From Neopestalotiopsis rosae (taxonomy: Eukaryota; Ascomycota; Sordariomycetes; Amphisphaeriales; Sporocadaceae): a DNA stretch of 64,000 bases. Under the pieces are notes generated by a model. That model was not told where the DNA came from, made no database searches, and saw only the letters and a list, made by a program, of their open reading frames with translations. Each line of letters starts with the position of its first letter. Position 1 is the stretch's first letter. The stretch covers positions 1,426,001 to 1,490,000 of the forward strand of contig JALGAS010000002.1 in assembly GCA_023078685.1 (NCBI GenBank). Direction: 5' to 3'. The translations under genes and the position numbers were made by a program. This document shows positions 1 to 11,212 of this stretch, one piece after another.

Positions 1-845
1 GTACTTGACATGGCTATATCCATATTTTTCAGAGAGCCTGGAGACGGACTATTTATGGGCGTCATGGTCTGATTGATAAAAACTGTATGCTGGTGATGAT
101 GGTGACTTGCAGGAGGCATTTGAAAGGCACTCTGCGGCCTTATAGACGGATTTCGCGGCATGTGTGAAGCCTCTTGGGAGGAATTGTGGTGATTGACCAC
201 ATCAGGGGATGACATGGTAGCATCCAACATGGAGAATGGTGTGGTGGGACATAGCTGCTTTGGTGATAGCGGAGGCGAACTCATGGGCCTGGGTCTGCTG
301 GCAGGTTGATTCAAGACAAAGCGGTCCAGACATGCCGCGAGTGGCAGAGATACACCCCTCATGGCGTTTGCAGCTTCAGTATCGTGAAAGTCAGATGGTA
401 GACCGACCATGCCAGTGCTTATCCTCCGATCTTGAGCGTAAGCATTCGTCTTGTTTTGCTGCTGACCGCCATTTCCTGCCAAGGCCACCACAGGAGCAGG
501 CGTGAGTTGGATCTCAGGCACTGCATATGGTGACATTTGATTTGGTAGCTGATCACTATGTTGAAATGGAGACTGATGTTGCTGTTGCGGTTGAATTGCA
601 TGATAAGATGGCCCTGTTGTGCTGGAGTTTGTGACCTTGATCTTCAATTTCGTCTGGGCGACCTTCTGCTTCTTCACGGGCTGGGATGAGATGAACTGGA
701 TATCATCGTCTGATCTTTTTGAAGGCACTCTTGACTGGGTGTTGTAGGCTGGCCTTTGCGCCGTTGAAAATGATCCGGAGTGATCATGATTGTTCATCTG
801 ACCAGAGCCGCCCCGAGCGGGAGCCGCGTTGAGGGGCGCAGACAT
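1..845 (-). CDS. Unrecognised Gln/Pro/Ser-rich protein, 5' part only (runs off left edge)
   Basis: Reading leftwards from an ATG at 845-843 the frame stays open for 281 codons to the window edge, so this is the N-terminal part of a longer protein. It opens MSAPLNAAPARGGSGQ. A basic, possibly nuclear-localising patch (SQPVKKQKVAQTKLKIKV) follows near residues 53-70, then Gln- and His-rich stretches (QPQQQHQ; HHHHQH) and many Ser/Pro motifs. No folded domain is visible in the part present. Low-complexity N-termini of this kind are common in fungal transcription and chromatin proteins, but no DNA-binding domain can be seen, so no function is assigned. It is head to head with CSN6, 1.5 kb away. 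The uninterrupted frame and the ATG support a real gene; introns further left cannot be excluded. Confidence 0.72.
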   Translation of the reverse strand, partial: MSAPLNAAPARGGSGQMNNHDHSGSFSTAQRPAYNTQSRVPSKRSDDDIQFISSQPVKKQKVAQTKLKIKVTNSSTTGPSYHAIQPQQQHQSPFQHSDQLPNQMSPYAVPEIQLTPAPVVALAGNGGQQQNKTNAYAQDRRISTGMVGLPSDFHDTEAANAMRGVSLPLAACLDRFVLNQPASRPRPMSSPPLSPKQLCPTTPFSMLDATMSSPDVVNHHNSSQEASHMPRNPSIRPQSAFQMPPASHHHHQHTVFINQTMTPINSPSPGSLKNMDIAMSS

Positions 846-1225
846 GGCTTGCAGCTCTTTTTTTTCTTTATTTTGTTCCTTGCGGCGATTGGCAAAGGCG
901 GCAAAGTGATGGGATCACCACGGGACAGTCTCCGCTGACGAAGGAGATGCGCTGCCGTCAAGCTGCGCAATGTCGCCGGATATTTGTAGAAATTGCGGGA
1001 TGGATCGGGAAGAAAGCGACAGAATCACCGGGGTCCGGAGGTGAGTTGTAGGAGCAAAATTGAGGAGGAGAGGCGAGACATGAGACTTCCCCCGCAGCGA
1101 GTAATGATCGTCAATGAAGCTTCTTTCTTTGCACATGAATTGTCTGTCCTTCTCCAATTGGTGACTGAAACGAAAGTCAAAGACTCAAAACCACCCCTGC
1201 ATGGGGAAAGCGAGAAGTAGCAGTG

Positions 1226-1250
1226 GTAGTAGTAGTAGTAGTAGTAGTAG
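1226..1250. repeat. (GTA)8 trinucleotide microsatellite
   Basis: Eight perfect GTA units plus one G, lying in the divergent promoter region between the left-edge gene and CSN6. It is not part of any supported coding exon. Confidence 0.9.
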
Positions 1251-2233
1251 GAGGAGTAAAATATGTCCGCCAGTCGGTATTTGAGGTTCGTTCCCGAATT
1301 AAAGGTCAACAGTTGCCACAGATTTACACTGACAGGTATTTCATTGTGACTTTGATCCAGGAGCTGTGCGGGTATCAAAGACTGATGTTAGGCAGGGGGA
1401 AAAGGAGGGAGGAGGGAGAAAAAAGAAGTCGACGATGCTAACAAGTTCGCTCGAAAGAGATGCGAAATCTGACAAGTGACTGACTGAATTATCGGACCTG
1501 GCTGACATGTGCTGCAGTTCAGTCCCTTTCTCTCTGATGTGCATCGAATGTATGCAAGATGCGGAAAGCAACAATATAGGTGAGACCTGCCGCTGGTTGA
1601 CATACCGAGCGGTGTCGCAAGTGAGTGGTTGCGGGTCTAATTGCAGGGACCAGTATGGTATCATCTCGCTTATCCTGGTCAGTTTGAGCGTTGAGAGAGT
1701 CTGTGCCAACGTGGTTGCTTGAAAGAGGCATCCCAGGCTGTGCCCGCTATCGATAGAAAGTGGGTGATTTCATGTGCAGTAGGATAAAAATAGACAAAAG
1801 ATGAGTGCCTACCTAGTGAATAAAGAAGAGTTCATATAGAGGCAGCAGGCGTCAAGAAGCATAACAGACAAGAATAAGATAAACTGAAGCAAACACATTA
1901 TGACCACTACTGTACGTATAATGCGGCAACCTCAGGTATCAAACAGTACCTACATCCACAGCACAGGGACATCGTAGCAGCGGCAGAGACACACTAAAGT
2001 TGCGCCCTACGTACATGATCTCCCTAGTCGCAGTGCGTCCGAGGTACCTTCCCCTAGCGCCCGACACTAGCTGACAGCAACCTGAGCCCGGGGCCCACTA
2101 GAGGCCAGTGCTTGAACATTGAAGATGCCCCGCGATGAGATGAAGCTGCCTAACACCTCTAGCGAGGCTGCACCTTCCCCACGTTTGTCTGCTCCTTCAC
2201 GTACCGTACCTTTACTTGCCCGCCAGAGCTGAG

Positions 2234-2254
2234 ATGCGCCCTTCAGTCTCGTAG
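2234..2254 (+). promoter_or_regulatory. Possible short upstream ORF (6 codons plus stop) in the CSN6 leader
   Basis: An ATG at 2234 reads MRPSVS and stops with TAG at 2252-2254, 96 bases before the CSN6 start. If transcription begins upstream of 2234, scanning ribosomes would meet it first. Whether the transcript includes it is unknown. Confidence 0.3.
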
Positions 2255-2350
2255 CCTCGTTGCTTGAACTTCAACCTTGTCTCCATCAGCGTCAAACTCA
2301 CTATTCCACTTGTGACAAGTTTGACTCCCGATCAAAGGGGATCGATCACG

Positions 2351-3648
2351 ATGGACAATCCTCTAATCTCCTCCCAGAAGTCCTCGGACTCGGGACTCCA
2401 GGCAGTTCTTCACCCTCTGGTTCTCCTCACCATATCTGATTACATCACCCGCCACACCCTGAGAGAACAAAAGGGCGTGATTGCTGGCGCTTTACTGGGA
2501 CAGCAGAACGGCCGCGAAGTCACGATTGAGCATGCCTTTGAGTGCGCTACAAAGGTCGAAGATGGAAACTTTGTGCTGGATGCTACCTGGTTTGCCCAGA
2601 GACTGGATCAGAGTAGGTCAAGACCTGTCCTTGATTTACACTCTAAGGTAGCAGATGATAAGGACAAAGCTAACTCATGGATGCTGCAGTGCGCACCATA
2701 CACAAGTCACCTCAATTAGACCTTGTTGGCTGGTACACATTACTGCCCAGAAGTGGCCCGACCCCGTCCATTCTCCCGATTCACAGCTGGCTTCTTTCTG
2801 AACACAATGAGTCGTCGTTTCTGCTGGCCTTTCACCCGGAAGAGGCTGTTGACCAATCGTCAGGCAGCAGACTACCTTTAACCATTTACGAAAGTAACTA
2901 CGAGGTGGACGAGCCCAAGGCGGATAACAACAGCGAAGACAAGGAAATGAAGGACAGCGATGCGCCGCTCAAGCTCAAGTTCAGAGAGCTTCCATACTCT
3001 GTAGAGTCCGGTGAAGCTGAAATGATTAGCATGGACTTTATTGCTCAGGGTGCTGGCAATGCAACCTTGGTCAAGCCAAAGGAGCCGGCCAAGACTGGAA
3101 ACGTGCTTCAAGAAGTTGAAAGCAAGGGCAAACAGAAGGCGGGCGAGGATGAGAAGCAGCAAGAAGACAGCACGCCTGCACCTGAAGAGCATGTTTTGTC
3201 TCGGGAAGAAGAGGAACTTATTGGGTCGCTCACAACCAAGGCCAACGCCATTAAGATGCTGCAAGCTCGCATCAAGCTGCTCATCACCTACCTCGAACGA
3301 CTGCCACCATCCTCCATTTCCGGCAACCAAACACCGTCGGCTGCTGAGCTGCAGGCTGACTCCCATACGACGCCATCGCATACCATTCTCAGATCTATCC
3401 AAGCTTTAGTCAACCGACTTGCACTCCTGGTGCCGGCCGCCACGGAAGCATTCCAGCAGGAACTGCTTAGTGAAGCTAATGATGTACACCTCGTGACTAT
3501 ACTCAATGACGTCATGCAAAGTGCCATTGGCATTCGTGACATTGGCAAGAAGCATCATGCCGCCGAGTCTGCTAAGAAGCAGACGAGAAGCTTGCAGCAG
3601 AACCTTGAAGGTGGGCACTTGGCGGGAGCTGGATTGGTTGACTATTAG
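2351..3648 (+). CDS. CSN6: COP9 signalosome subunit 6 (MPN-domain, non-catalytic)
   Basis: Two exons, 2351-2612 and 2690-3648, give 406 residues. The 77-bp intron has donor GTAGGT, branch GCTAAC and acceptor TGCAG, and rejoins the frame as RLDQ-M-RTIHKS. Residues about 18-150 form an MPN domain: VLHPLVLLTISDYITRH, then GVIAGALLGQQNGREV, then LDLVGWYTLLP. The zinc-binding HxH of the JAMM motif is absent, as expected for CSN6, which supports the CSN5 deneddylase in trans. A charged, poorly ordered linker (about 175-265) leads to a helical C-terminal region typical of the family. The complex removes NEDD8 from cullins in nucleus and cytoplasm; in filamentous fungi it affects development and secondary metabolism. 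The start was chosen because it is the first ATG in frame upstream of the MPN domain. The gene converges on the dehydrogenase gene. Confidence 0.9.
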
Positions 3649-4243
3649 AACCAGCCGACAGAAGGGACCAGTCCTGTAACTGAGCTCGTCCACGACTTTA
3701 CTAGTTCAGGTTACATTGCGGATTCAATGATCTGAGGGCGTTTTGCATTTGCACGGCGAAAATGGCGTTCACTTACACAAAAAGACTTTGCGGGGGACCA
3801 TTTCGGACTAGGCCCCGAATTCTTTGCAAGCATCACGAGAATAAATATTCACGATAGATCAGACGATAATGAAAAACACGGTATGAATGAATGAATGTAA
3901 TTCTCTATCGAGATGTCTGCTATTAGCAACTTCTTGTAGCAAGTCCGTCCTTTTCTCTGTCTAGGAATGACACCACTGTTTCCAGAACCTAGTGAAAGAC
4001 ACAACATCGACTTCCAAAAACAAAAGCATAACCAAGAATCTATGGTGTACCGAGTGATAAGAACCTCGTCTCGTGTGAGTCTCCCAAAAAAAAAGCCAAG
4101 TACCCCCTCATCTAGCCATGTAATGAATCAAACAGAAAATTTCCTCTTCCCTAGGGGTATTCATTTCTTCCCAGCGATGCCATATTTTCTTTTTCCCGTG
4201 TATTACTCTTTCCCTGATTATGCCTTCCTTGTTTATATCCACA
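3649..4243. other. Convergent 3' flanks of CSN6 and the dehydrogenase gene
   Basis: About 600 bases between two converging stop codons. AT-rich, with an A8 run at 4086-4093 and T-rich segments that fit 3' untranslated regions. No further gene is seen. Confidence 0.5.
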
Positions 4244-5743
4244 TTACACCTCAATGACGACCTTGAGAACCAGGTTGCCATCGTCGTCGACGGTCCTGCT
4301 GGCCAGCTCGAAAGCACCCTTGGCAGCATCCAGGCCCTTGAAGCGGTGCGTCACCATATCATCCAGGCTCGGCAGATTATATGATGCGCCGGATTTGCCT
4401 TGATTGCAGAGCAGTTTGATACCCGTGGGGTAGGTGTTGGCGTAGCGGAAGATGCCAAGGATATCCACCTCGCGCAGATGAGCAGCAGACATGGGCAATG
4501 TTTGGATAGGCGTGCCCATGCCAACCATGATGAGTTTGCCTCCTGGCCGCGTGGCGTAAAGGCAGGTATGCATACACGTCTCCTTGCCTGTACACTCAAA
4601 GGTGATATCGACACCGTCATCCTCGTCGTCCTCCAGACCTGGTGGTGGTGCCGTCAGAGAGAGAATGTCCGCGGCCAAAACTTTGGCGCTCTCAAATCGT
4701 CCTTGGACCGTGTCCGAGTAAACGCTGCCCGGAGTCATTACGCCGAGGTCAGGAGGTGTCGAAGTGCCAGAATTGGCGAAGGATGAACAACTGGATGAAC
4801 TGTGAAATGGACGCGACACAACGAAACCATGTGTGGCGAAGCCGCGTTTGACGGCATAGTCTACTCGACCTGCATCAACATCCGTAATGGTTACTGAAGT
4901 ACAGCCAGATCTTCGGGCCATTGCTGCTGTCAAAAGTCCCACAGTCCCTGCTCCCATCACAAGGGCTGTAGAACCTGGAGTTGGCGCAGCACGGTTGACG
5001 GCGTGTATGGCAACAGACAAGGGCTCAAGAAGGGCAGCTGCTTCGAGAGATACATGATTTGGCAACCTATCATCATGGTCAGAAAGTCTTTCCGTCGTAA
5101 GTTTGACAGAAGTACGACTTACTTGTGGCACCAAATGGCGGGATGATTGATCCTTTCCTGCAAAGTACCTTGAAAATGAGGCACGCTCTTTGCGCTACTT
5201 CTGAATCTCATCTTCTTGCAAAGATTATACCTTCCCTTTCGACAGATGGAACACTGTCCGCAAGGCAGTCCGACTTCTAGTGCTACTCTGTCGCCGAGCT
5301 TGAACCCGCTCACTTGGGGCCCAATGGCCACAACAACACCAGACGATTCATGTCCAAGTGATAGTGGCGCACAAGCGCAGAGGTCACCATTTGCAAACTT
5401 TTTGTAGTATGAAACATCAGAGCCGCATATCCCAGTGGCTTTAACCTCAATCTGAAGTTCACCTAGACCGGGCTCCTCGATACTGCGAGTTTCCTAGATT
5501 TATTATCACGTGTCAGTCAATCACTTGGCAGGGGAACGAGAAACAGAGACAAGGACATGGGCAAGGGCAGATTCCGGCTAATAGGGCTGTGTAACAATGA
5601 GATCTCAAGGAGATATTGAAACTCCAACTCACCAATCGCAGATCCCGCGGTCCATGCAGGACGGATGCATTGATCGTAGAGGATTTAGAGTGAACGGGTA
5701 GATGCATAGGCGCGATCTCGTCAATCATGACGGAGGGAGCCAT
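4244..5743 (-). CDS. Zinc-dependent medium-chain dehydrogenase, sorbitol/xylitol dehydrogenase type
   Basis: Three exons on the minus strand: 5743-5633, 5493-5123 and 5066-4244, giving 434 residues. Introns of 139 and 56 bp begin GTGAGT and GTAAGT. It probably oxidises a polyol to a ketose with NAD+ in the cytosol. Visible residues: catalytic zinc ligands C60 (GICGSD) and H85-E86 (LGHESSG); four structural-zinc cysteines C115, C118, C121 and C129; a Rossmann GAGTVG at 199-204; and D223 at the end of the second strand, which favours NAD+ over NADP+. The family is usually about 350-380 residues. The excess lies mainly in a Ser-rich and acidic insertion at about 245-300 (SSSSCSS; LEDDEDDG). Substrate cannot be set from sequence: sorbitol, xylitol or L-arabinitol are all possible. 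It starts at MAPSV, the first ATG in frame. Confidence 0.87.
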
Positions 5744-8700
5744 TGTCAAAAATGACGACAAGTGCGTGGGATGTAGTGCGGGATGAGGTTGGGGATTGAG
5801 TATAATGATAGGGTCCTTTTGGGGGAGGCGTGGGTAGTAGATAGTGGAGGAGTATGACCGCCCACGATTATCAGTGTGGCCAGGTCTATGATAGATAGAC
5901 AGACAGATTGATATGAATCAACAGATAGAAGTGCTATCTCTTTTACGTGATAAGACTTGCGGATATGTTCAAAAAAGTCCTTCAATGATGGCTTGAGTGA
6001 AAAGAAAGACTGCAAGAGTCCAGAGAACCCCCACCCGCCTTATGTATGTAGGCAGAGGACGTGTGGCATTTGATCGCCAGTCTTCGATAGACAATTTTGG
6101 AACTGATGTCAGTCATGGTCCAGAAAGTATCGATGAGGAGCTTTGGGCCAGGAGCCGAGCACGTCCGGGGTGCCGACATGTATGAAGTGTTAATGAAAAT
6201 CATGACGCCCAGTCACGTATCGTTGAGTTATCTTGACGAGCTCTGATAGTCGTCAACAGCACGACATAATCTCGGGAAAGCTGCTTGCAGGCGGCTTGAA
6301 TGTCCAATGTAACAGGACGCGCCGCTGTCTACCCGGCGGGCAGATCCTTGTGATGGATGGTGTGGTCCCTGATCAGGGGCCGTCTGGTAGGAGTGGGTGT
6401 CTCGATGTATCCGTACATTTGACAAAAGCACCAGTGACTATAGAGACGTGTGTGTGTGCCTCTGGACACTAGCGAAGCGACCGTTGAGAAGCTGCAAGGT
6501 TATAGTCTTGGACGAGGTAGGGGATAGCTCTCATCGGTCCCTTGCCTTACAGGTATGCCAATTATGCTTACCGCTCAGTGGAGCTTCCGATGCAAGCTAT
6601 TGTGTGTCGAGATTCGTCGGGTGTGAACAGGTATCCGAGTGGAGGTTTGTGTATGTGATATGCTTTCTATAGTTCACGATACTCGTCTCTTCCGGTTTGC
6701 ACGGGAAGAGCTTCATCTCCTTACTTCGATTTGTGAAGGAAGAATTGCTCAAGTCGAGGAAGGATCGTGATGAGCAAGTATCTAGCCCTGAAACAAGCTA
6801 GTCTAGATATCGAATGGCTTCGTGGGCGAACTTTGGTCTTGGTGAAGGTGCAATCTGCAGTGACTGCCGGCGGGATATGCCGCCAGCCTGTAAATAAGGA
6901 TGCCACCGGAATCTCGGAGCGTCTGTGGCATCGACGTACGACTGTGTCCAATGCTATATAGACAAGACAAGAGATCATCGGTTTTTGATGAAAGATCGTC
7001 GAGGTTGACGATAGCTGACACCCGTCAAATCATTTGACATGGCCGCGTCTTGATCAAGATCAGCGACTCGCTTCCATGGCGTCTTCTGCGAACAATTCAA
7101 AAGATCAGTATGGCCAAGTCAGAGTTGCGAATCCTATGCCACATCAAGTTCGGTGCTCAATCGGATGTCGAGGTTGTCAACATCCCGGTCTCGTATGATA
7201 CCTAGGTAAGTATAGTATGTCTTTGATAGCTTGTTGCCCCACATTCAATGATCAATTACCCCAAGGAACATTGAAGCTGCGTTATACTTAGCACCTAGGT
7301 ACACACATGCATACTCCAACGTCCCGAAACCGAGGGAAGGTACATTGGGGGATGTACTTTCCCTACCTATCTCCCCGAATCGGCCCCTCATCCCATTGGT
7401 ACGGGAAAAATGCTAAAGAAACCTCATTTTTCGCTTTCCTCTTTACCTTTGCTCTGTTAGTCTGGGTATGGCTCAGTCGCTTTGAATCATTTCTGTCGCT
7501 TTCATTCGGGTTTAATCGTGCAGATTTGCTCACTACCACACCTTATCTGCTGCATCGTTCGTCCCGGATGTCGGAAGGCCTCCTTGTCAACGCACACGGC
7601 GCAAGGAGACACGTTTTCTTTCCATACAAGACAGCCAACTAGCCGCGGTCGTCATCGGAAAAAATAATGGCTTCTTGTCCGTGTATACTCCGCAATCCCG
7701 GCCCTACATGAAGGCTACGGTCTGCTTGATGGCCTGGATGGCCGAGGTTGCTGCACATGGCAGCAGGGGTGTTGAGCAGTCAACTAGCTAACTCCCTTGT
7801 CCATGTCCTCGGTGCTCTTCCACCGACACTGCATATTGGGTAGCGATGATACTGCCCAGGGTTGATGTCCATCATACTGCTTCTCCGTGTCATTGGGGCT
7901 GCTAGCCACACAAGAAGAGAAATTTCTGCATGCGTATCTTATCTTTGCAAGCTGACTACACACTGCTTGCCAGGCACAGTCACATATTCAACCGGATTTT
8001 GTCAGCTTATTGGGAGTCCACGGGCTCACTCAGCGGATAAGTCTATATGTTACACGCACTTTCAAGGCAAGGAGACAGATCAAGGGCACCATCAGTGATG
8101 TGCAATCCCCTGTCCATCCATCCGTCCACCCGCTGGCCAAACCCACCGGCAGCCGGAACAGTCAGCCATCTGTTCGAGACCAGGTGGGTTGACATGGTTA
8201 ACTGCTTCTTGACGACATCTTGCCGAGATCTGGGGAGATATGAGCTGAGCCATTAGTCTGCTACAACTTCCCAATCACCAATGAGGCTTCTACCGAGAGT
8301 AGTTCCTTCTTGACCGCACATTTGCCCTCCGCGGAAACAAAAGATAAGGCAATACTGCTTGCGCACTGTCGACTACCAGTCATGTCTCGACATGCGGTCT
8401 TGTCACCAAGCAAACCATGTTGCGCGCCATGGCAGCCTATGTGCAATCCGGACGCCACTCCTCGCACCTCTTCCGTGTCTGCTTCCTCCTCTTGGGTATC
8501 GCCAATTTCCACACGTATGCAGCTTGCTCCATGCATGCATGCATTTATAGCTTCTCCAACTCGCAGGCCCGGCTTTGCTATCAGACAAATCTCTGCCAAT
8601 CGGCCCCGTCCCACCATGATACTACACACCTACCTCGCCGTAGTCCGCAGGCGCTCATCTCATTAAGGTCAAGTAGGCAATTAGGGAAGTTTTGATCCAG

Positions 8701-11212
8701 CCTGTGGTCCAATACCATTACAGAACGTCCAACTCGGCATCTGAGCAGAACACCCAAGCAAACATGAAAGCCGCTGTGACATGTGAATTCACCGCGGGAT
8801 CGAATGATGTAGGTGTTCCATTGCCAGGACAGCTCCAAATTTTAGCACGTAAGTGCTTCTCGACAGTCTGTACAGACTTGCCGGACCTCGAGAACGAGTA
8901 GCACTTTGACTTTGAAAGGAAGAGAAAAAAATCTTGGAGAATTGGGGTCGAGAGGAGAGTCGAGAGGGATGTGAACGTGCTAATGCTATGACAGGGATCT
9001 GCGCCAAGAGCGTACCTCGACTTACCGCTCACATCTAGATCAGCCAGTATCTGAGACATGTATTGAGACTTCTGCCGCCTACAAGCACACACTTGCCGCT
9101 AGAACGTATACTTCAATACTTCAGCCTGGTAATCAATCACTACTGTCGTGGTCTTGCAGCTCACCCAGCTCGGGAGCTGGAACATTTGCCTTTATACAGC
9201 TCCCATCGGCAGATGAAAACCATTTCGTTGGCATTGCATTTGCAGAAGGATTTTTGCCCTAGGAAATGTCAAAAAGCATGTTCGACTGACAGATCTATTT
9301 ACGATCTCGTTTCATTTGCTGAGGCAAAGTCTCTTTTCCCTGCCATGTATCAAAGCGCTGGCATATATTGTCATAACAACTGGCCCCGCCAAGTCTCTCT
9401 CCAAGATCCGCTCGCGTCAAAATATGTCAACGCCGAATAGAGGCACAAACCATTCGGCTATAATGCATGGTATTATATAATGGCCAGCCCCACAATCGGG
9501 CCTTCCAGCCGCCTAACTCTAGCGTCCGGTGAAATAAGGATCCAACCTGATTTGACTGGCTATCTGAGCCGGGTTGACCAGTCTCCCAAGAGAGGAAGAA
9601 TACAAGGCACGACCTCAACAATCATTACTCTTCTCACCGTATCAAGTAACACGCTACATGTGCTCTATATGTACCAACAAAGCGGCCAATGTCACTTGGT
9701 AAGGTTCCAACCGTCCAGCACTAGCGAGCAAAGACTTCCTGGCGGCTAAAGAACAGGACCCATTTTGTATAATACGTTGGTAAGTATAGGTCGTTTATAA
9801 TTAGCCACGCTGGCACTGAACAGGACGCGCCACAAACTCGATCCACCACTTGATCCAGATGTGCCGGTCATGATAATATGGTATAATGGATCTGTGCAGA
9901 CATGCTGCATAGATACGACAACGGCATTGCCATACGCAGGCATTATACGGACCGTATTCGTCTTGGTTAGTCAATATTGCAATTCATTGATGTGATTGTG
10001 GCTTTGGGTAGGGGTAGCTGTTTTTGCCTCCAAGAGGAGCCTCGTCTCGATCAATCAACGGTGCAGATCACGCCACGGTGCTTCATGCAGGCCATATCTG
10101 CAAGGACGGCACGGATGCGTCTTGACCTTCGAGGTTCGTTCGGATCCGGTGTGGCGACATGAAATTTCCACCATTTCAGATATCTCGCTTAGACACTGAG
10201 ATTGCCGTCGCAAGCCATTGCAGACCTGCACGTTCGCATTGGTGATCTCTGTTCACTTGAATTGCTCCATTGGTTCATACACCAGACTTAATCAATATGA
10301 ATCAAGACAGCACGTGCGAGTTCCACCCCAGAAATATACAGATTTGACAAATATGGATTAGTAGTCGAATGGAAATCTATTCTCGTCCTGTGCCAATCCA
10401 GGCGTGGCACAAAGTCGACAAAGCTGCCTATACCCGGGATCGACGCATCCGGTGTTTCCCCTTGATACATAGGTAGCTATGTTATTATTGTGGCAATTGG
10501 AAATAGGTCCGTCCAATTGTTCGTTGTCACGATCCTGGAGTAGAGAGGGAGGATTCAATGGCGCAGATCACCCGTTTGCATCAAAGTATTTCAGCCCTTC
10601 CGGCCCGACGAGGCCGGGGATCGCCAAGAAACTATACCTACTCTGAAGGGAGCAAGAGCACAAGACGAGATCGTCTCCTTCCGCCGCATCACTGAATGAG
10701 TATAGTCATTTTTCCAAGAAGCAAGGAAATCCTGGGGACCCCAGTTTTGCTCTCCTTGTCTGCCTCCTCCACACGAGGGACTGTTGATCCTCTGGGGGAC
10801 TGTCTGCAATAAGACAGGGCCGGGTAACGTGCAGACACACCACTGATGACGAACCATGCACACCTACACCGGACTCTCCTGAATACGCCCTCTCGTGATG
10901 TAGTGTGACGTGAATCATTTGCAATTCTCGCAGGTTCTGGTGGAGTATTGAAAAGAAGTCAGGGAGAGGAAAGAAAACTTGGAAGAGAGAATGAAACAGT
11001 TGGTGAGAGCTGTGAGGCACACCAGGTATTTCTAGAGCGATGTCGCTACCAACTAATAAAATTTCAATACGCGAACCTCCATCGTCATCATCACCAACCA
11101 ACCATTCAGAAAAGCGCAACGTGCCGTTTCCGCCCCTCCATCTTTCTGGCTTTTTCCAACCCCCCTTCCCTTTCCCTCATGGCGTATCATTCCCAACTTA
11201 CAGTCCGTCCAC
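5744..11212. other. 5.5 kb gene-poor stretch with no supportable gene
   Basis: Between the dehydrogenase start and the VPS17 stop. Many ORFs of 60-137 codons exist on both strands but overlap one another, show no known domain and lack the splice-plus-frame continuity seen in the real genes nearby. At 8261-8695 long frames lie open on both strands at once, which suggests local base composition rather than coding. The 500 bases next to 5743 should include the dehydrogenase promoter, and those next to 11213 the VPS17 3' flank. CCTAGGTA-like palindromic pieces occur near 7200-7300. A non-coding RNA cannot be excluded. Confidence 0.5.

Larger units (their letters stand above)
846..2350. promoter_or_regulatory. 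Divergent intergenic region between the left-edge gene and CSN6
   Basis: About 1.5 kb separating two divergent start codons, so it should hold both promoters and 5' leaders. It contains a (GTA)8 microsatellite at 1226-1250 and purine-rich runs around 1390-1430. The short ORFs here show no domain or splice structure. No TATA box can be assigned with confidence. Confidence 0.45.

Noticed and set aside
7119..7133. GTTGCGAATCC, B-box-like, also at about 50022
   Set aside because: One base longer than the consensus, no A box and no cloverleaf at either place.
8261..8695. Overlapping 90-122-codon ORFs on both strands
   Set aside because: Mutually overlapping frames with no recognisable protein; best explained by base composition.
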